Positions 18,664 through 28,018 of a stretch of DNA of 64,000 nucleotides are shown piece by piece. The notes below the pieces were generated by a model. The model worked only from the letters and a program-made list of their open reading frames with translations, had not been told where the DNA came from and searched no databases. Positions within the stretch are counted from its first letter, which is position 1. Every line of letters starts with the position of its first letter. Made by a program: the position numbers and the translations under genes. This stretch comes from Streptomyces chattanoogensis (GTDB taxonomy: Bacteria > Actinomycetota > Actinomycetes > Streptomycetales > Streptomycetaceae): assembly GCF_001294335.1 (NCBI RefSeq), contig NZ_LGKG01000148.1:1-64000 (forward strand), written 5' to 3'.

Positions 18664-19917
18664 TCACAGCAGGGCGAACTGCCCCTCCGGCCCCTCTTCG
18701 TGATGGTCGAGGACGGAGGCCGGGCGGCGCGCGGCAACCGGTGCAGGGAGGATGCCCGCCTCCCGCAGCCGGTCCGGTGCGATGTCCGGCGCATCCGCCG
18801 TGCGTTCCGCCAACTCCGCGCGCTGTGGCTCCAGTTCGGCCAGCAGCGCCACCACGGTGATCAGCTCCAGCAGTTCCGACGTCCACTCCTGTGGCCAGGC
18901 CGTGGTGCGCAGCGCCGCCAGCGTGCCCTCCTGGGCGGGATCCGCGGCGGACGCGCGTTCCGTGAACCAGGTCTCCAAAACTCGTACGCCGCCCGCGTGG
19001 AAGTCCCACGCGTCCGGCGGCACCGGCGAGATCCGGCCGTCGCCGAGCAGCAGGGCCTCCTCGTCGGGGTCGTAGCCGAGGGCCCCCGGCAGGCCCCGGG
19101 CGGGCAGTGCGGAGCGGACGTAGGGGCGGCGGCCGCCCGGCATCCGGGGCCGTTCGCCGGCGTGCGGCCCGTAGGCGTAGCCGCCCCGGGTGTGCAGCCA
19201 CAGCAGCCGTTCGCCGAGTGCGACGCCGGCGTCCCAGACGGCCGGGTCGGCGGTGAGGGGGACCGTGGTGCCGTCGGGGGAGTGGCGGGCGCTCGCGAGG
19301 ATCCAGGCGATCAGGCCGGTGGGGCCGACCGGGCGGTCCAGGATGCGGGCGAGGAACTCGGGCAGGCCCGGGGCGAGGTTGGGTTCGAGGCCGCCGGGGC
19401 GCCGGTACAGGGGGTGGATACGGCCGGGGCGGCCCGCCGGGGAACTGCCGTCCGGCAGCAGCGCGGAGCACACCACGGCCGGGCCGGGCACCTGCGGCAC
19501 CTGCCCCGCCTCGACCGCGAACAGCTGCCGCGCGTCCGCCACCCGCCACAGCTCCGGCCGCGCCGCATCGATCAGCCGGTGGTCGGGCAGCAGCCACTGC
19601 CGGTCGAAGGGGCCGTGCAGGATCCGTACGGGCTCGGGGCACGGTCCGAGCGCGCGGGAGAGCCGGCCGGTGGGCGTGGCCTGGCCCGGCAGCTGCCCGA
19701 CGGCGGAGTGCAGGGTCCGCGCCCGGGACGGGCGGAACAGCCGCTCGCGGGCGGCCGCGTCCTCGGCGGTCACCAGCGCGTTCCACCGGGCGCGCAGCAC
19801 GGCCGGATCCGGCCCCCGCACCCAGGAACGCCCCAGCCGCAGCGGCGGCACGGACCACGGCATCAGTTCGGACAGCCGTGGCGCGGCCGGCCGTGGCGCG
19901 CCCTGCTTCGCCGTCAC
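18664..19917 (-). CDS. Orphan type ISP restriction-modification specificity-like protein
   Basis: The 417-residue protein resembles the C-terminal target-recognition region of single-chain type ISP restriction-modification enzymes. The block ILHGPFDRQWLLPDHRLID followed by RPELWRVADA matches the conserved 'PFD-R-W-DxRLID-RPELW' element of that domain. No nuclease, helicase or methyltransferase motifs are present, and no such gene is adjacent. It therefore stands alone, unlike the 1,500-residue enzymes. It might recognise DNA for another partner or have been repurposed. The ATG at 19917 is the first good start. It converges on the DHA2 exporter. Confidence 0.65.
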   Translation of the reverse strand: MTAKQGAPRPAAPRLSELMPWSVPPLRLGRSWVRGPDPAVLRARWNALVTAEDAAARERLFRPSRARTLHSAVGQLPGQATPTGRLSRALGPCPEPVRILHGPFDRQWLLPDHRLIDAARPELWRVADARQLFAVEAGQVPQVPGPAVVCSALLPDGSSPAGRPGRIHPLYRRPGGLEPNLAPGLPEFLARILDRPVGPTGLIAWILASARHSPDGTTVPLTADPAVWDAGVALGERLLWLHTRGGYAYGPHAGERPRMPGGRRPYVRSALPARGLPGALGYDPDEEALLLGDGRISPVPPDAWDFHAGGVRVLETWFTERASAADPAQEGTLAALRTTAWPQEWTSELLELITVVALLAELEPQRAELAERTADAPDIAPDRLREAGILPAPVAARRPASVLDHHEEGPEGQFALL

Positions 19918-20041
19918 GCGGAGCCCCTCCCGGACCGTTCGGTTGACCCCGGCATGGTATCCACGGGCGCGGGCGCCCCGGGGCGGCTGCCGGGGGCGTC
20001 CGCCGTGCCGGTGCGCCCTTCCGCTTACTGATCTTGGAGCG

Positions 20042-20101
20042 GTACGGTCCCGCCGTACGCCCGTCGTATGCAGGGAGGACGACCGTATGCAGGGGAGGAC
20101 C
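20042..20101. promoter_or_regulatory. Inverted and direct repeats upstream of the MFS gene
   Basis: GTACGG (20042-20047) and CCGTAC (20053-20058) form an inverted repeat with a 5-nt spacer. Immediately downstream CGTATGCAGGG-AGGAC occurs twice in near-identical form (about 20065-20101). Both lie in the 203-nt divergent gap before the MFS start. They may be operator or duplicated leader sequence. Confidence 0.35.
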
Positions 20102-20120
20102 GTATGACGGGGTGGACCCC

Positions 20121-21482
20121 ATGACGGACACCGCTGTTTCCCGGGCCCGGGTCGCCGCGCGGCTGGACCGGCTGCCGCCGTCCCGGTGGCACCGCCGGAT
20201 CACCCTCACCGTAGGCATCGGCGCCTTCTTCGACCTCTACGAAATCTTCCTGGGCGGCGTGCTCGCCGCGGTCCTCGCCGAACAGTGGGACCTCGGGCAC
20301 ACCGCGAAGTCATGGGTGATCGCGGCCGGATTCCTCGGCATGTTCGCCGGCGCCAATGTGCTCTCCGTGCTCGCCGACCGCTTCGGACGGCGCCGGATGT
20401 TCCTGGTCAATCTGGGCGCGTACTCCGTTTTCTCGCTGGCCTGTGCCTTTGCCCCGGATCTGCCCTGGCTGCTCGTACTGCGCTTTCTCGCCGGACTCGG
20501 GCTGGGCGCCGAACTCGTCCTGGTGGACACCTACCTCGCGGAATTCCTGCCCAGGGCGGTGCGCGGCAGATACATCGCCGCCGCGTACACCTTCGGATTC
20601 GTGGGGGTGCCGGTCGCGGCGCTGCTCGGCGCCCGTCTGGTGGCCGGACATCAGCTGCTGGGCATCGAGGGCTGGCGCTGGCTGCTGGTCGCAGGCGCGC
20701 TCGGGGCCGGCTTCCTCCAGCTCATGCGGCGCCGACTGCCGGAGTCACCACGGTGGTTGACGGTGCACGGAAGGGAGGAGGAAGCCGTCCGGATCGTGCG
20801 GGACATCGAGGAGCGGGTGGCGGGGGAGACCGGCCTCACCCTCCCCTCCGTACCGGAAGCGGAGACCGTTCCGGAGCGCCGGGTGCCGCTCGGGGAGATG
20901 TTCCGCGGTGACCTGCGGCGGCGCACCGTCATGTGGTGGATCTTCCAGGTGCTGCAGACCGTCGGCTATTACGGCTTCGGGTCGCTGGCGCCCGTGGTGC
21001 TGACGGCGAAGGGCCACACCGTCACCGAGTCGCTGCTGTACGCGGCGCTGGGCTTCTGCGGCTATCCGATCGGCTCGGCGCTGTCCGTCCCGCTCATCGA
21101 CCGCATCGAACGCCGGACCCTGATCATCGCCTCGGCGCTGGGCATCGCCGCCTGCGGTCTGGCCTTCGGCTTCGCCGCCGCCACCTGGGCCGTCGTCACC
21201 TTCGGCTTCCTGCTGACGGTGTGCAGCAACGTCTTCTCCAACGCCTTCCACGTCTACCAGACCGAAATCTTCCCGACCGGCCTGCGCAGCAGCGCCATCG
21301 GCATCGCGTACTCGCTGTCCCGGCTCACGTCCGTGGCGCTGCCGTTCGTCGCGCTGGCGGTGCTGGACGGTCTGGGCGCTGCGGCGGTGTTCACCGGGTC
21401 GGCGGTGCTGATGCTCTTGCTGTGTCTGGATGTGGCGCTGCTGGGGCCGCGCAGTACCGGGCGCAGCCTGGAGCGGATCTGA
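20121..21482 (+). CDS. MFS transporter (sugar-porter/metabolite symporter type)
   Basis: The 453-residue protein has 12 hydrophobic segments in two halves. DRFGRRRMFL is the loop 2-3 motif A, RFLAGLGLGAELVLVDTYLAEFLPRAVRGR (split here only for description) fits the G-LG-E-----TY-AE-P---RG signature of sugar and aromatic-acid porters, and DRIERRTLI is the equivalent in the second half. It should drive proton-linked uptake of a small organic solute. ATG 20121 is chosen; an in-frame GTG three codons upstream is possible. A GntR gene converges on it. Confidence 0.88.
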   Translation: MTDTAVSRARVAARLDRLPPSRWHRRITLTVGIGAFFDLYEIFLGGVLAAVLAEQWDLGHTAKSWVIAAGFLGMFAGANVLSVLADRFGRRRMFLVNLGAYSVFSLACAFAPDLPWLLVLRFLAGLGLGAELVLVDTYLAEFLPRAVRGRYIAAAYTFGFVGVPVAALLGARLVAGHQLLGIEGWRWLLVAGALGAGFLQLMRRRLPESPRWLTVHGREEEAVRIVRDIEERVAGETGLTLPSVPEAETVPERRVPLGEMFRGDLRRRTVMWWIFQVLQTVGYYGFGSLAPVVLTAKGHTVTESLLYAALGFCGYPIGSALSVPLIDRIERRTLIIASALGIAACGLAFGFAAATWAVVTFGFLLTVCSNVFSNAFHVYQTEIFPTGLRSSAIGIAYSLSRLTSVALPFVALAVLDGLGAAAVFTGSAVLMLLLCLDVALLGPRSTGRSLERI

Positions 21483-21532
21483 AGCGGCCGCGGGTCCGGG
21501 ACCGTACGGCCGTCCGGGGCCGGTCCGTACGG

Positions 21533-22282
21533 TCAGTGGGCATCCAGCGTGACCGTGAACGAGAACCGGTCCCCGCGGTAGTGGATCCGGGCCACATCGA
21601 CCACCCGCCCGCCCTCGTCGTACGTCACGCCCGTGTAGTGCAGGATCGGGCTGAGCAGCGGCACTTCGAGGAGGCGGGCGGTCTCGGGGTCCGCCAGGCG
21701 GGCCTCGACGGTGTCGGTGATACGGCTGATGCGCACGCCCACCGCATCCCGCAGCACCTTGGTCATCGGCCCGCGCTCCAGGTCCGCCGGATCGATCAGG
21801 GCGGCGACATCGGGGCGGACGTAATTGCGCGCGTGGTTGGTCGGCTGGTCCGTCTTCTCGTCGCTGCGGAGCCGGCGGAAGCCGGTCACCTCCGTCATGT
21901 CCGGGAAATACTCGGACAGTTCGGGAGGTACCGGCACCGGGCCGTGCTCCAGCAGCTCCGTGCGCATCCCGGACTGCTGGGCCACGATCGCATCCACCGA
22001 ACCCAGCAGCCGTACCGGCGCCCCCCGCTGTGCACCGGGCTCGATGAACGTGCCGCGGCGCCGGTGCCGGCTGATCAGGCCCTCCGCCTCCAGTTCCTTG
22101 AGGGCCTGCCGCATGGTCAGCACGCTCACGCCGTAGTGCGCGGCCAGCGCGTCCTCGGTGGGCAGCCGCAGCGGCGCATCGGCAGCGCGTCCCAATATGG
22201 AGGCGCGCAGCGACTGCGAGACCTGATACCACAGCGGCAGCTTGCGGTTCAGGGCGAGCGAGTCGGGAGCGAAGGTGGTCAC
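21533..22282 (-). CDS. GntR-family regulator, HutC subfamily
   Basis: The 249-residue protein has a GntR winged helix (LPTEDALAAHYGVSVLTMRQ, then ALKELEAEGLISRHRRRGTF, residues about 40-80) and a UTRA effector domain with the expected ITDTVEARLADPETARLL element near residue 190. The gene follows the homogentisate dioxygenase gene by 36 nt on the same strand, so they are probably one operon. It may sense an aromatic catabolite, but the ligand is inferred only from this position. Confidence 0.9.
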   Translation of the reverse strand: MTTFAPDSLALNRKLPLWYQVSQSLRASILGRAADAPLRLPTEDALAAHYGVSVLTMRQALKELEAEGLISRHRRRGTFIEPGAQRGAPVRLLGSVDAIVAQQSGMRTELLEHGPVPVPPELSEYFPDMTEVTGFRRLRSDEKTDQPTNHARNYVRPDVAALIDPADLERGPMTKVLRDAVGVRISRITDTVEARLADPETARLLEVPLLSPILHYTGVTYDEGGRVVDVARIHYRGDRFSFTVTLDAH

Positions 22283-22318
22283 AGAGCGATCCCCGGTGTG
22301 CAGAGGGTTCCCCCGGTG

Positions 22319-23644
22319 TCAGGGGCGGAAGTGGCGCTGGAGACCCTGCCATACGTCGTCGTAACCGCGCTGCAGATGCCCGGCGTCGCGGGCCTGCTCG
22401 GTGAGCGTCAGCGGCCAGCGGGTCTCGAACATGAAGGCCAGCCCGTCGTCGATCTTCTGCGGCTTGAGCTCGGCGGCGCTGGCCCGGTCGAAGGTCTCCC
22501 GGTCCGGACCGTGCGCCGACATCATGTTGTGCAACGAGCCGCCACCGGGGACAAAGCCCTCCGCCTTCGCGTCGTAGGCGCCCTCGATCAGCCCCATGTA
22601 CTCCGTCATCACATTGCGGTGGAAGTACGGCGGCCGGAAGGTGTCCTCGCCGACCAGCCAGCGCGGTGCGAAGACCACGAAGTCGACGTTCGCCAGGCCC
22701 GGGGTGTCGGACGGGGAGGTGAGGACGGTGAAGATCGACGGGTCGGGGTGGTCATAGCTGATCGACCCGATGACATTGAAACGGCGCAGGTCGTAGACGT
22801 ACGGAACGTGGTTGCCGTGCCAGGCGACGACATCCAGCGGGGAGTGGTCGTAGGTGGCCTTCCAGAGGTTGCCGCAGAATTTGCTGACGACCTCGAAGGG
22901 GCCCTCGACGTCCTCGTAAGCGGCCTCCGGGGCGAGGAAGTCCCGCGGGTTGGCCAGCCCGTTGGCGCCGATCGGGCCGAGGTCGGGGAGCTCGAAGGGA
23001 CGGCCGTAGTTCTCGCAGACATAGCCGCGGGCGTCCGCGTCCAGCAGCTCGACGCGGAAGCGGACGCCGCGGGGGATCAGCGCGACATGCCCCGGCTCGG
23101 CGCGCAGCAGGCCCAGTTCCGTACGGATCAGCAGCCCGCCGCGCTCCGGCACGATCAGCAGCTCGCCGTCGGCGTCGCTGAACACCCGGTCCGTCATGGA
23201 GGAGTTGGTGTAATACAGGTGCACGGCCATGCCGGTGCGCTGGGTGGCGTCGCCGTTGCCGCCCAGCGTCCACAGGCCGGAGAGGAAGTCGACGGGGCCG
23301 GCCGGCTCGGGCAGCGGGTTCCAGCGCAGCCGGTTGGGGTCGGGGACGCAGTCGGTGAACGGCGCGGAGCGGATCGCGCCCTGCTCGGCGCGGACGAACG
23401 GCGGATGTGCGGCCGACGGGCGGATGCGGTAGAGCCAGGAGCGGCGGTTGTGGCGGCGCGGTTCGGTGAACGCCGACCCGCTGAGCTGCTCGGCGTACAG
23501 GCCCAGCGGTGCGAGCTGCGGGGAGTTGCGGCCCACCGGCAGCGCGCCGGTGACGGCCTCCGAGCTGTGCTCGTTACCGAAGCCGGAGGAGTACGTCAGC
23601 CCCTCGGCCGTCTTCCTCGCCTGCTCGTTGCCCGTACCTGACAT
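22319..23644 (-). CDS. hmgA: Homogentisate 1,2-dioxygenase
   Basis: The 441-residue protein opens the ring of homogentisate to maleylacetoacetate, the key step of tyrosine and phenylalanine breakdown. The mononuclear iron ligands align exactly with the human enzyme spacing: His342 and Glu348 in [12 protein letters not shown] and His378 in [19 protein letters not shown] near the N-terminus and WHGNHVPY (275-282) are also conserved. The ATG at 23644 follows GAGGGGAG; sequence upstream of it is not family-like. The gene shares a promoter region with a divergent TetR gene, and a 26-bp inverted repeat lies between them. No other tyrosine-degradation gene is in the window. Confidence 0.97.
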   Translation of the reverse strand: MSGTGNEQARKTAEGLTYSSGFGNEHSSEAVTGALPVGRNSPQLAPLGLYAEQLSGSAFTEPRRHNRRSWLYRIRPSAAHPPFVRAEQGAIRSAPFTDCVPDPNRLRWNPLPEPAGPVDFLSGLWTLGGNGDATQRTGMAVHLYYTNSSMTDRVFSDADGELLIVPERGGLLIRTELGLLRAEPGHVALIPRGVRFRVELLDADARGYVCENYGRPFELPDLGPIGANGLANPRDFLAPEAAYEDVEGPFEVVSKFCGNLWKATYDHSPLDVVAWHGNHVPYVYDLRRFNVIGSISYDHPDPSIFTVLTSPSDTPGLANVDFVVFAPRWLVGEDTFRPPYFHRNVMTEYMGLIEGAYDAKAEGFVPGGGSLHNMMSAHGPDRETFDRASAAELKPQKIDDGLAFMFETRWPLTLTEQARDAGHLQRGYDDVWQGLQRHFRP

Positions 23645-23707
23645 CGTGCGCTCCCCTCGCAGGGGCGGGCCCCGGTTCTGGTCCCTCTCCTGCTCCTGCT
23701 CCTGAAC

Positions 23708-23733
23708 CAATCCTATGCAAGACCTTAGGATTG
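23708..23733. promoter_or_regulatory. Operator-like inverted repeat between hmgA and a TetR gene
   Basis: CAATCCTA (23708-23715) and TAGGATTG (23726-23733) are perfect complements with a 10-nt spacer. The site lies 64 nt upstream of the hmgA start and 99 nt upstream of the TetR start. Size and symmetry suit a TetR dimer, so it is a good candidate for the site of the adjacent regulator controlling hmgA and itself. Confidence 0.6.
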
Positions 23734-23831
23734 CCTGCCGGGGTCGCGTACGTCAATGGATGTTCCCGGCCGCGATGGCCGGATCCCGGCGTTCCGCCAC
23801 TCCCCGTACGAAGGCCGGGCAGGATGTCCGG

Positions 23832-24461
23832 GTGCAGCCGACCCCACAGTCCCCTCCGCCTTCTGCCGCGCTCCGCCACGCCCCCGTCCAGCAGCGCAGC
23901 GCCCAGCGCCTCGCCCGCATCCTCGACGCCTGTGCCGAACTCCTCGACGAGACCGGTTACGAGGACCTCAGCACCCGCGCCGTGGCCTGCCGCGCCGATG
24001 TCCCGATCGGCTCGGTCTACCGCTTCTTCCCCAACAAACGCGCCATGGCCGAGGCGCTCGCCCGGCGCAATCTCGACGCCTACGCGGACCGGATCACCGC
24101 CCGCCTCACCGCCCCGGACGCGGTGGCGGGCTGGCGGGCCGCGATGGATGTGGTGGTCGACGAATACCTCGCCATGAAGCGGACGGTCCCCGGGTTCGCG
24201 CTGGTGGAGTTCACCGTCCCCGCCCCGCCGGCCTCCCGCCGCGCCAACCACGAGGTCGCCGACCGGCTCCTCGCCCTCCTCGCCGGCCCCCTCGGCCTGG
24301 ACCCCGCCGACGAACGGCTGCGCACCGCGTTCCTCGTCGCGGTCGAGGCGGCCGATGCGTTGCTGCAGCTTGCCTTCCGTGTGGATGCGGCGGGCGATCC
24401 TGCGATCGTGACGGAGTGCAAGGCGGTGCTGGGCGCATACCTGTCGCTGCGCTTGGCCTGA
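23832..24461 (+). CDS. TetR-family regulator divergent from hmgA
   Basis: Starting from the GTG at 23832 (AGGA upstream) the product has 209 residues, normal for TetR. The helix-turn-helix is in LARILDACAELLDETGYEDL, then TRAVACRADVPIGSVYRFFP (about 25-66), followed by the usual NKRAMAEAL. The ligand domain is helical and not assignable. An ATG far upstream at 23715 would lie inside the candidate operator and is rejected as the start. Divergence from hmgA and the inverted repeat between them suggest it represses hmgA. Confidence 0.9.
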   Translation: MQPTPQSPPPSAALRHAPVQQRSAQRLARILDACAELLDETGYEDLSTRAVACRADVPIGSVYRFFPNKRAMAEALARRNLDAYADRITARLTAPDAVAGWRAAMDVVVDEYLAMKRTVPGFALVEFTVPAPPASRRANHEVADRLLALLAGPLGLDPADERLRTAFLVAVEAADALLQLAFRVDAAGDPAIVTECKAVLGAYLSLRLA

Positions 24462-24462
24462 G

Positions 24463-24770
24463 CCCCACGTTTTTGGCTTTCCCGCCGCGGTTTCTTCTCG
24501 CCGTTGCGCCTGCGGCGGGCTGGTTGCCGCTGCGCGGGGCTGTTCGGCAGCGGCACCGGGCTTACACGGCTCCGCCGCTACAGCCCGGCACCTCGTACGC
24601 GCGCAGTGAGCAGACCACGCCTGCCCCCACCGGCCCCTTACCCCCACCCACGGGAGGGGCCACTCCGCAGGACGAAGTCCGGAGGAGGGGCACCGCACCC
24701 GTACGCACCCACGCCCGCCGCAGGCGCAACGGCGAGAAGAAACCGCGGCGGGACGGCCGACAACGTGGGG
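24463..24770. repeat. Long inverted repeat, dispersed element copy 1
   Basis: A 39-bp sequence at 24481-24519 (starting CCCGCCGCGGTTTCTTCTCG) recurs as its perfect reverse complement at 24714-24752, 194 nt away. CCCCACG (24463-24469) and CGTGGGG (24764-24770) flank the arms. The left half continues to 24594 (ending CAGCCCGGCACCTC) and this whole left unit matches, in reverse orientation, the sequence at 61528-61639. It fills the 448-nt gap between the TetR and CitMHS genes and holds no gene. It looks like a non-coding dispersed element. Confidence 0.8.
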
Positions 24771-24824
24771 AGAAACCCCAAGCGCAGCGCCCCGTTTTGC
24801 TCGTATTGCTCGCGTGTCAAGGCC

Positions 24825-24854
24825 TTGTTAACGAAACTTTGCGGCACCTAACGT
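24825..24854 (+). promoter_or_regulatory. Candidate vegetative promoter for the CitMHS gene
   Basis: TTGTTA (24825-24830) and TAACGT (24849-24854) are separated by 18 nt, acceptable -35 and -10 hexamers for the housekeeping sigma factor. The stretch is AT-rich for this genome and ends 55 nt before the transporter's start codon. Confidence 0.45.
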
Positions 24855-24909
24855 CACCCCAGCCGCCACCCCCCGGCTGATGTTCAAGGGCGAACGTGAG
24901 GTACCCCTA

Positions 24910-26334
24910 ATGCTGACAATCCTCGGATTTGTCATGATCGCCACCTTCCTGGTGCTGATCATGATGAAGAAGATGTCACCGATGGCAGCGCTCGTGCTCA
25001 TTCCCGCGCTGTTCTGCGTCCTGGTCGGACAGGGCGCCCACCTGGGCGATTACGTCCTCAAGGGCATCGGCGACCTGGCCCCTACGGCCGCGATGCTGAT
25101 GTTCGCCATCATCTACTTCGGGGTGATGATCGATGTCGGGCTCTTCGACCCGGTCGTCCGCGGCATCCTCAGGTTCTGCAAGGCCGACCCGGTGCGGGTC
25201 GTGGTCGGTACGGCGCTGCTCGCCGCGATCGTCTCGCTGGACGGTGACGGCTCCACCACCTTCATGATCACGGTCTCGGCGCTCTACCCGCTCTACAAGC
25301 GGCTGAAGATGAGCCTGGTCGTCATGACCGGCGTCGCCGCCACCGCCAACGGCGTGATGAACACCCTCCCCTGGGGCGGCCCGACCGCCCGCGCCGCCAC
25401 CGCGCTCAAGCTCGACGCGGGAGACATCTTCGTCCCGATGATCCCGGCGCTCGCCGTCGGACTGGTCGCCGTCTTCGCCCTCGCGTACGTCCTCGGGCGC
25501 CGCGAGCGCAAGCGGCTGGGCGTGCTGACGCTCGGGGACGTCCGGGTGGTGGACGAGACCGTCGAGGAGAAGGAGGCCGAGCAGGTGCTGGTCGGCGCGG
25601 GCGGCGGCGGTGCGGTCGCCACCGGGCGTACGGCCGCGGCGGGCGGCGGGGGCACCGGCCCGGCGGCTGCCGATGCCGCGGCGGAGGTGGACCTCCAGGG
25701 CCTGGACCCGCAGCGGCCCACTCTCCGGCCCGGGCTCTACTGGTTCAACGCCGCGCTCACCGTCGCGCTGCTCACCCTGCTGATCATGCAGACCCTGCCG
25801 ATCCCGGTCCTCTTCCTTCTCGGCGCGGCCCTCGCCCTGACGGTCAACTTCCCGCACATGAAGGACCAGAAGGCCCGCGTCGCCGCGCACGCCGAGAACG
25901 TGCTGAACGTCTCCGGCATGGTCTTCGCCGCGGCCGTCTTCACCGGTGTGCTCACCGGCACCGGCATGGTCGAGCACATGGCCCGCTGGCTGGTCGCCGG
26001 GATTCCCGACGCCCTCGGCCCGCACATGGGCCTCGTCACCGGCGTGCTGAGCATCCCGCTGACCTACTTCATGTCCAACGACGGCTTCTACTTCGGCATC
26101 GTCCCGATCCTCGCCGAGGCCGGCGCCGCCCACGGGGTCGCCCCGATCGAGATCGCCCGTGCCTCCCTCGTCGGCCAGGCGCTGCACATGTCCAGCCCGC
26201 TGGTCCCCGCCGTCTACGTCCTCGTCGGCATGGCCAAGGTCGAGTTCGGCGACCACACCAGGTTCACCGTCAAATGGGCCGCGCTGACCTCGCTGGTGGT
26301 GCTGGGCGCCGGGCTGCTGTTCGGCATCATCTAG
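24910..26334 (+). CDS. CitMHS-family metal-citrate:proton symporter
   Basis: The 474-residue membrane protein matches the CitMHS pattern: MLTILGFVMIATFLVLIM at the N-terminus, AIVSLDGDGSTTFMITVSAL and ANGVMNTLPWGGPTARA in the first half, and VLSIPLTYFMSNDGFYFGIV in the second. Family members import citrate complexed with Mg2+ or Ca2+ and other metals with protons. A central cytoplasmic loop (about 225-275) contains a Gly/Ala-rich insert. The ATG at 24910 has GTGAGG at proper spacing. Its TAG stop shares the palindrome CTAG with the stop of the convergent SARP-like gene. Confidence 0.93.
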   Translation: MLTILGFVMIATFLVLIMMKKMSPMAALVLIPALFCVLVGQGAHLGDYVLKGIGDLAPTAAMLMFAIIYFGVMIDVGLFDPVVRGILRFCKADPVRVVVGTALLAAIVSLDGDGSTTFMITVSALYPLYKRLKMSLVVMTGVAATANGVMNTLPWGGPTARAATALKLDAGDIFVPMIPALAVGLVAVFALAYVLGRRERKRLGVLTLGDVRVVDETVEEKEAEQVLVGAGGGGAVATGRTAAAGGGGTGPAAADAAAEVDLQGLDPQRPTLRPGLYWFNAALTVALLTLLIMQTLPIPVLFLLGAALALTVNFPHMKDQKARVAAHAENVLNVSGMVFAAAVFTGVLTGTGMVEHMARWLVAGIPDALGPHMGLVTGVLSIPLTYFMSNDGFYFGIVPILAEAGAAHGVAPIEIARASLVGQALHMSSPLVPAVYVLVGMAKVEFGDHTRFTVKWAALTSLVVLGAGLLFGII

Positions 26335-27818
26335 ACGCCGCGGGCCGCCCCCGCCGGTCCGCCCATCGGCCGCCCCGCGGCCAACGCCGCCCGTGCCGCC
26401 CGGACTTCGTCCATCGCCTGCAGATGCCCGCCGGACTCCGCGCAGCGCTCGGCCCGGTCCAGGAGCCGGGCCGCGTCGTCCGGGGCGGGGACGGTACGGA
26501 CCCGGGCCAGGGCGGTCAGCGCGAAGGCGAGGGCGGTACCGCCGAAGGGGGCGGCCAGTTCGACGGCCGCCCCGGCCAGGCGCTCGGCCTCCGCCGACTC
26601 GCCGAGCAGCAGATGCAGCTCGGCGAGATTGGCGCGTTCGAAGGCGGTGGCCGTGGGGCGCCCGGCCTGTTCGGCCAGGGCCAGGGCGCGGCGCCCGTAC
26701 TCCAGTGCCTGCCGGTACCGGCCCGCCCGGCGCGCGGTCTCGCGCAGTACCGACAGGACGGTGGCCATCACGGCCGGATCCCCGGACTCCTCGGCCGGGG
26801 CCAGCGCCCGTTCGGCGGGCCCCGCCGCCTCTCCGGTCCGGCCGGACAGGCCCAGACAGACGGTCTGCTGGGCGAGGGAACGGGCCAGCAGGATGCGGCC
26901 GCCGCGACCGTGGGCCGTTCCGGCCGCCCGCTGGGCGGCCCGCGCGGCGGCCAGCCCCTCCTCGTACCGGCCGGTGTACGAGAACACCGCGGACCACGCC
27001 ATATGATGCGCCGCCCGCACCTCGTCGGGCGCGCCGGGCCCCGGCGGATGGGCGCCGAGCACGGCGAGCGCCTCCTCCGCGCCGGCGCCGCGGCTGCGGG
27101 AGAGCACCTCCGCCAGCCGGGCGGCGGCCAGCGCGGCGGCGTCGCACAGCCCCTGGCGCCGGTACGCGGCGAGCGCCTCCCGCAGTACGCCGACGGCCTC
27201 CTCGTACCGTCCCGCACGGTCCAGGTCCCGCGCCCAGTCCAGCCGCACCCGCGCCGCGTCCGCCTCGGGCCGGGGCCCCGCATCCCCCGCGGCGGGCTCC
27301 GCGCGGGCCAGGGCGCCGCGCACCTCGTCGCGCAGCCGCGCCAGGCGCTCGCGCGACGGTTCGGCCCAGCTCGCGTACCGGTCCTCGGGGAGCAGCTCAC
27401 CGGACAGCGCCGCCAGTGCGGCCGTCAGCTCCGGGCCCCGGCCGCCGGCCAGTGCCTGCCGGGCGAGCGCCGCGGCGTGCTCGGTGTCGATCCACACCGC
27501 GTCCCGAGCCAGCCGCAGCAGTACCCCGTCGGCGGTCAGATACGAGGAGGCAGCGCGCGGCCGCAGTTCGGGCTCCAGCGCATGCCGGGCCGCGTGCAGC
27601 GCGACCCGCAGACTGCGCAGCGCGGCCGGGAGTTCGGCGTGCGGCCAGCACACGGCCATGATCTGCTCGCGGTGCAGCTGACGGTCCGGCGCGAGGGCGA
27701 GCAGCTTCACCACCGTCCGGGCGCTGGGCCGGGACCAGCGCTCCGCGAGCGGCGCGCCACCGTCACGCGCCAGCCGGAATCCGCCGAGGAGACGGATGCG
27801 CAGCAGCGGGGGAGTCAT
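26331..27818 (-). CDS. SARP-like regulator (winged helix plus BTAD and TPR domains)
   Basis: The 495-residue protein begins MTPPLLRIRLLGGFRLARDG, the standard start of AfsR/SARP DNA-binding domains, with an OmpR-like winged helix to about residue 95. A BTAD (all-helical bacterial activation domain) covers about 100-245, with the usual DTEHAAALARQAL and LLPEDRYASWAEPSRERL elements. The remainder is TPR-type helical repeats. No ATPase motifs are present, so it is shorter than AfsR. ATG 27818 is chosen with GGAG upstream over an extension to 27905. No obvious cluster lies beside it. It converges on the CitMHS gene. Confidence 0.87.
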   Translation of the reverse strand: MTPPLLRIRLLGGFRLARDGGAPLAERWSRPSARTVVKLLALAPDRQLHREQIMAVCWPHAELPAALRSLRVALHAARHALEPELRPRAASSYLTADGVLLRLARDAVWIDTEHAAALARQALAGGRGPELTAALAALSGELLPEDRYASWAEPSRERLARLRDEVRGALARAEPAAGDAGPRPEADAARVRLDWARDLDRAGRYEEAVGVLREALAAYRRQGLCDAAALAAARLAEVLSRSRGAGAEEALAVLGAHPPGPGAPDEVRAAHHMAWSAVFSYTGRYEEGLAAARAAQRAAGTAHGRGGRILLARSLAQQTVCLGLSGRTGEAAGPAERALAPAEESGDPAVMATVLSVLRETARRAGRYRQALEYGRRALALAEQAGRPTATAFERANLAELHLLLGESAEAERLAGAAVELAAPFGGTALAFALTALARVRTVPAPDDAARLLDRAERCAESGGHLQAMDEVRAARAALAAGRPMGGPAGAARGV

Positions 27819-28018
27819 GGCCGTGGACGCTCCAACCGATCGGGTAGCGGGGGCTGTTACTGGCATGTCACTGGCGGGATCCGGTCCTTCGGCGTGGCCG
27901 GTCACGGGCGGTCGGCCGCAGTGATCGCGTCAATGTACCGGGGGCCGCCGGGAGGAGGCCCGATGTGCGTTGACGGTGGGGCGGGGCGGTGTCGAGGATG
28001 TGCCCGTACGCACCGCCA

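Noticed and set aside
20745..23641. Very long open frames antisense to the MFS, GntR and hmgA genes
   Set aside because: They are caused by GC-biased third positions. Composition is Arg/Val/Asp/Gly-rich without motifs, while the opposite strand encodes clear enzymes.
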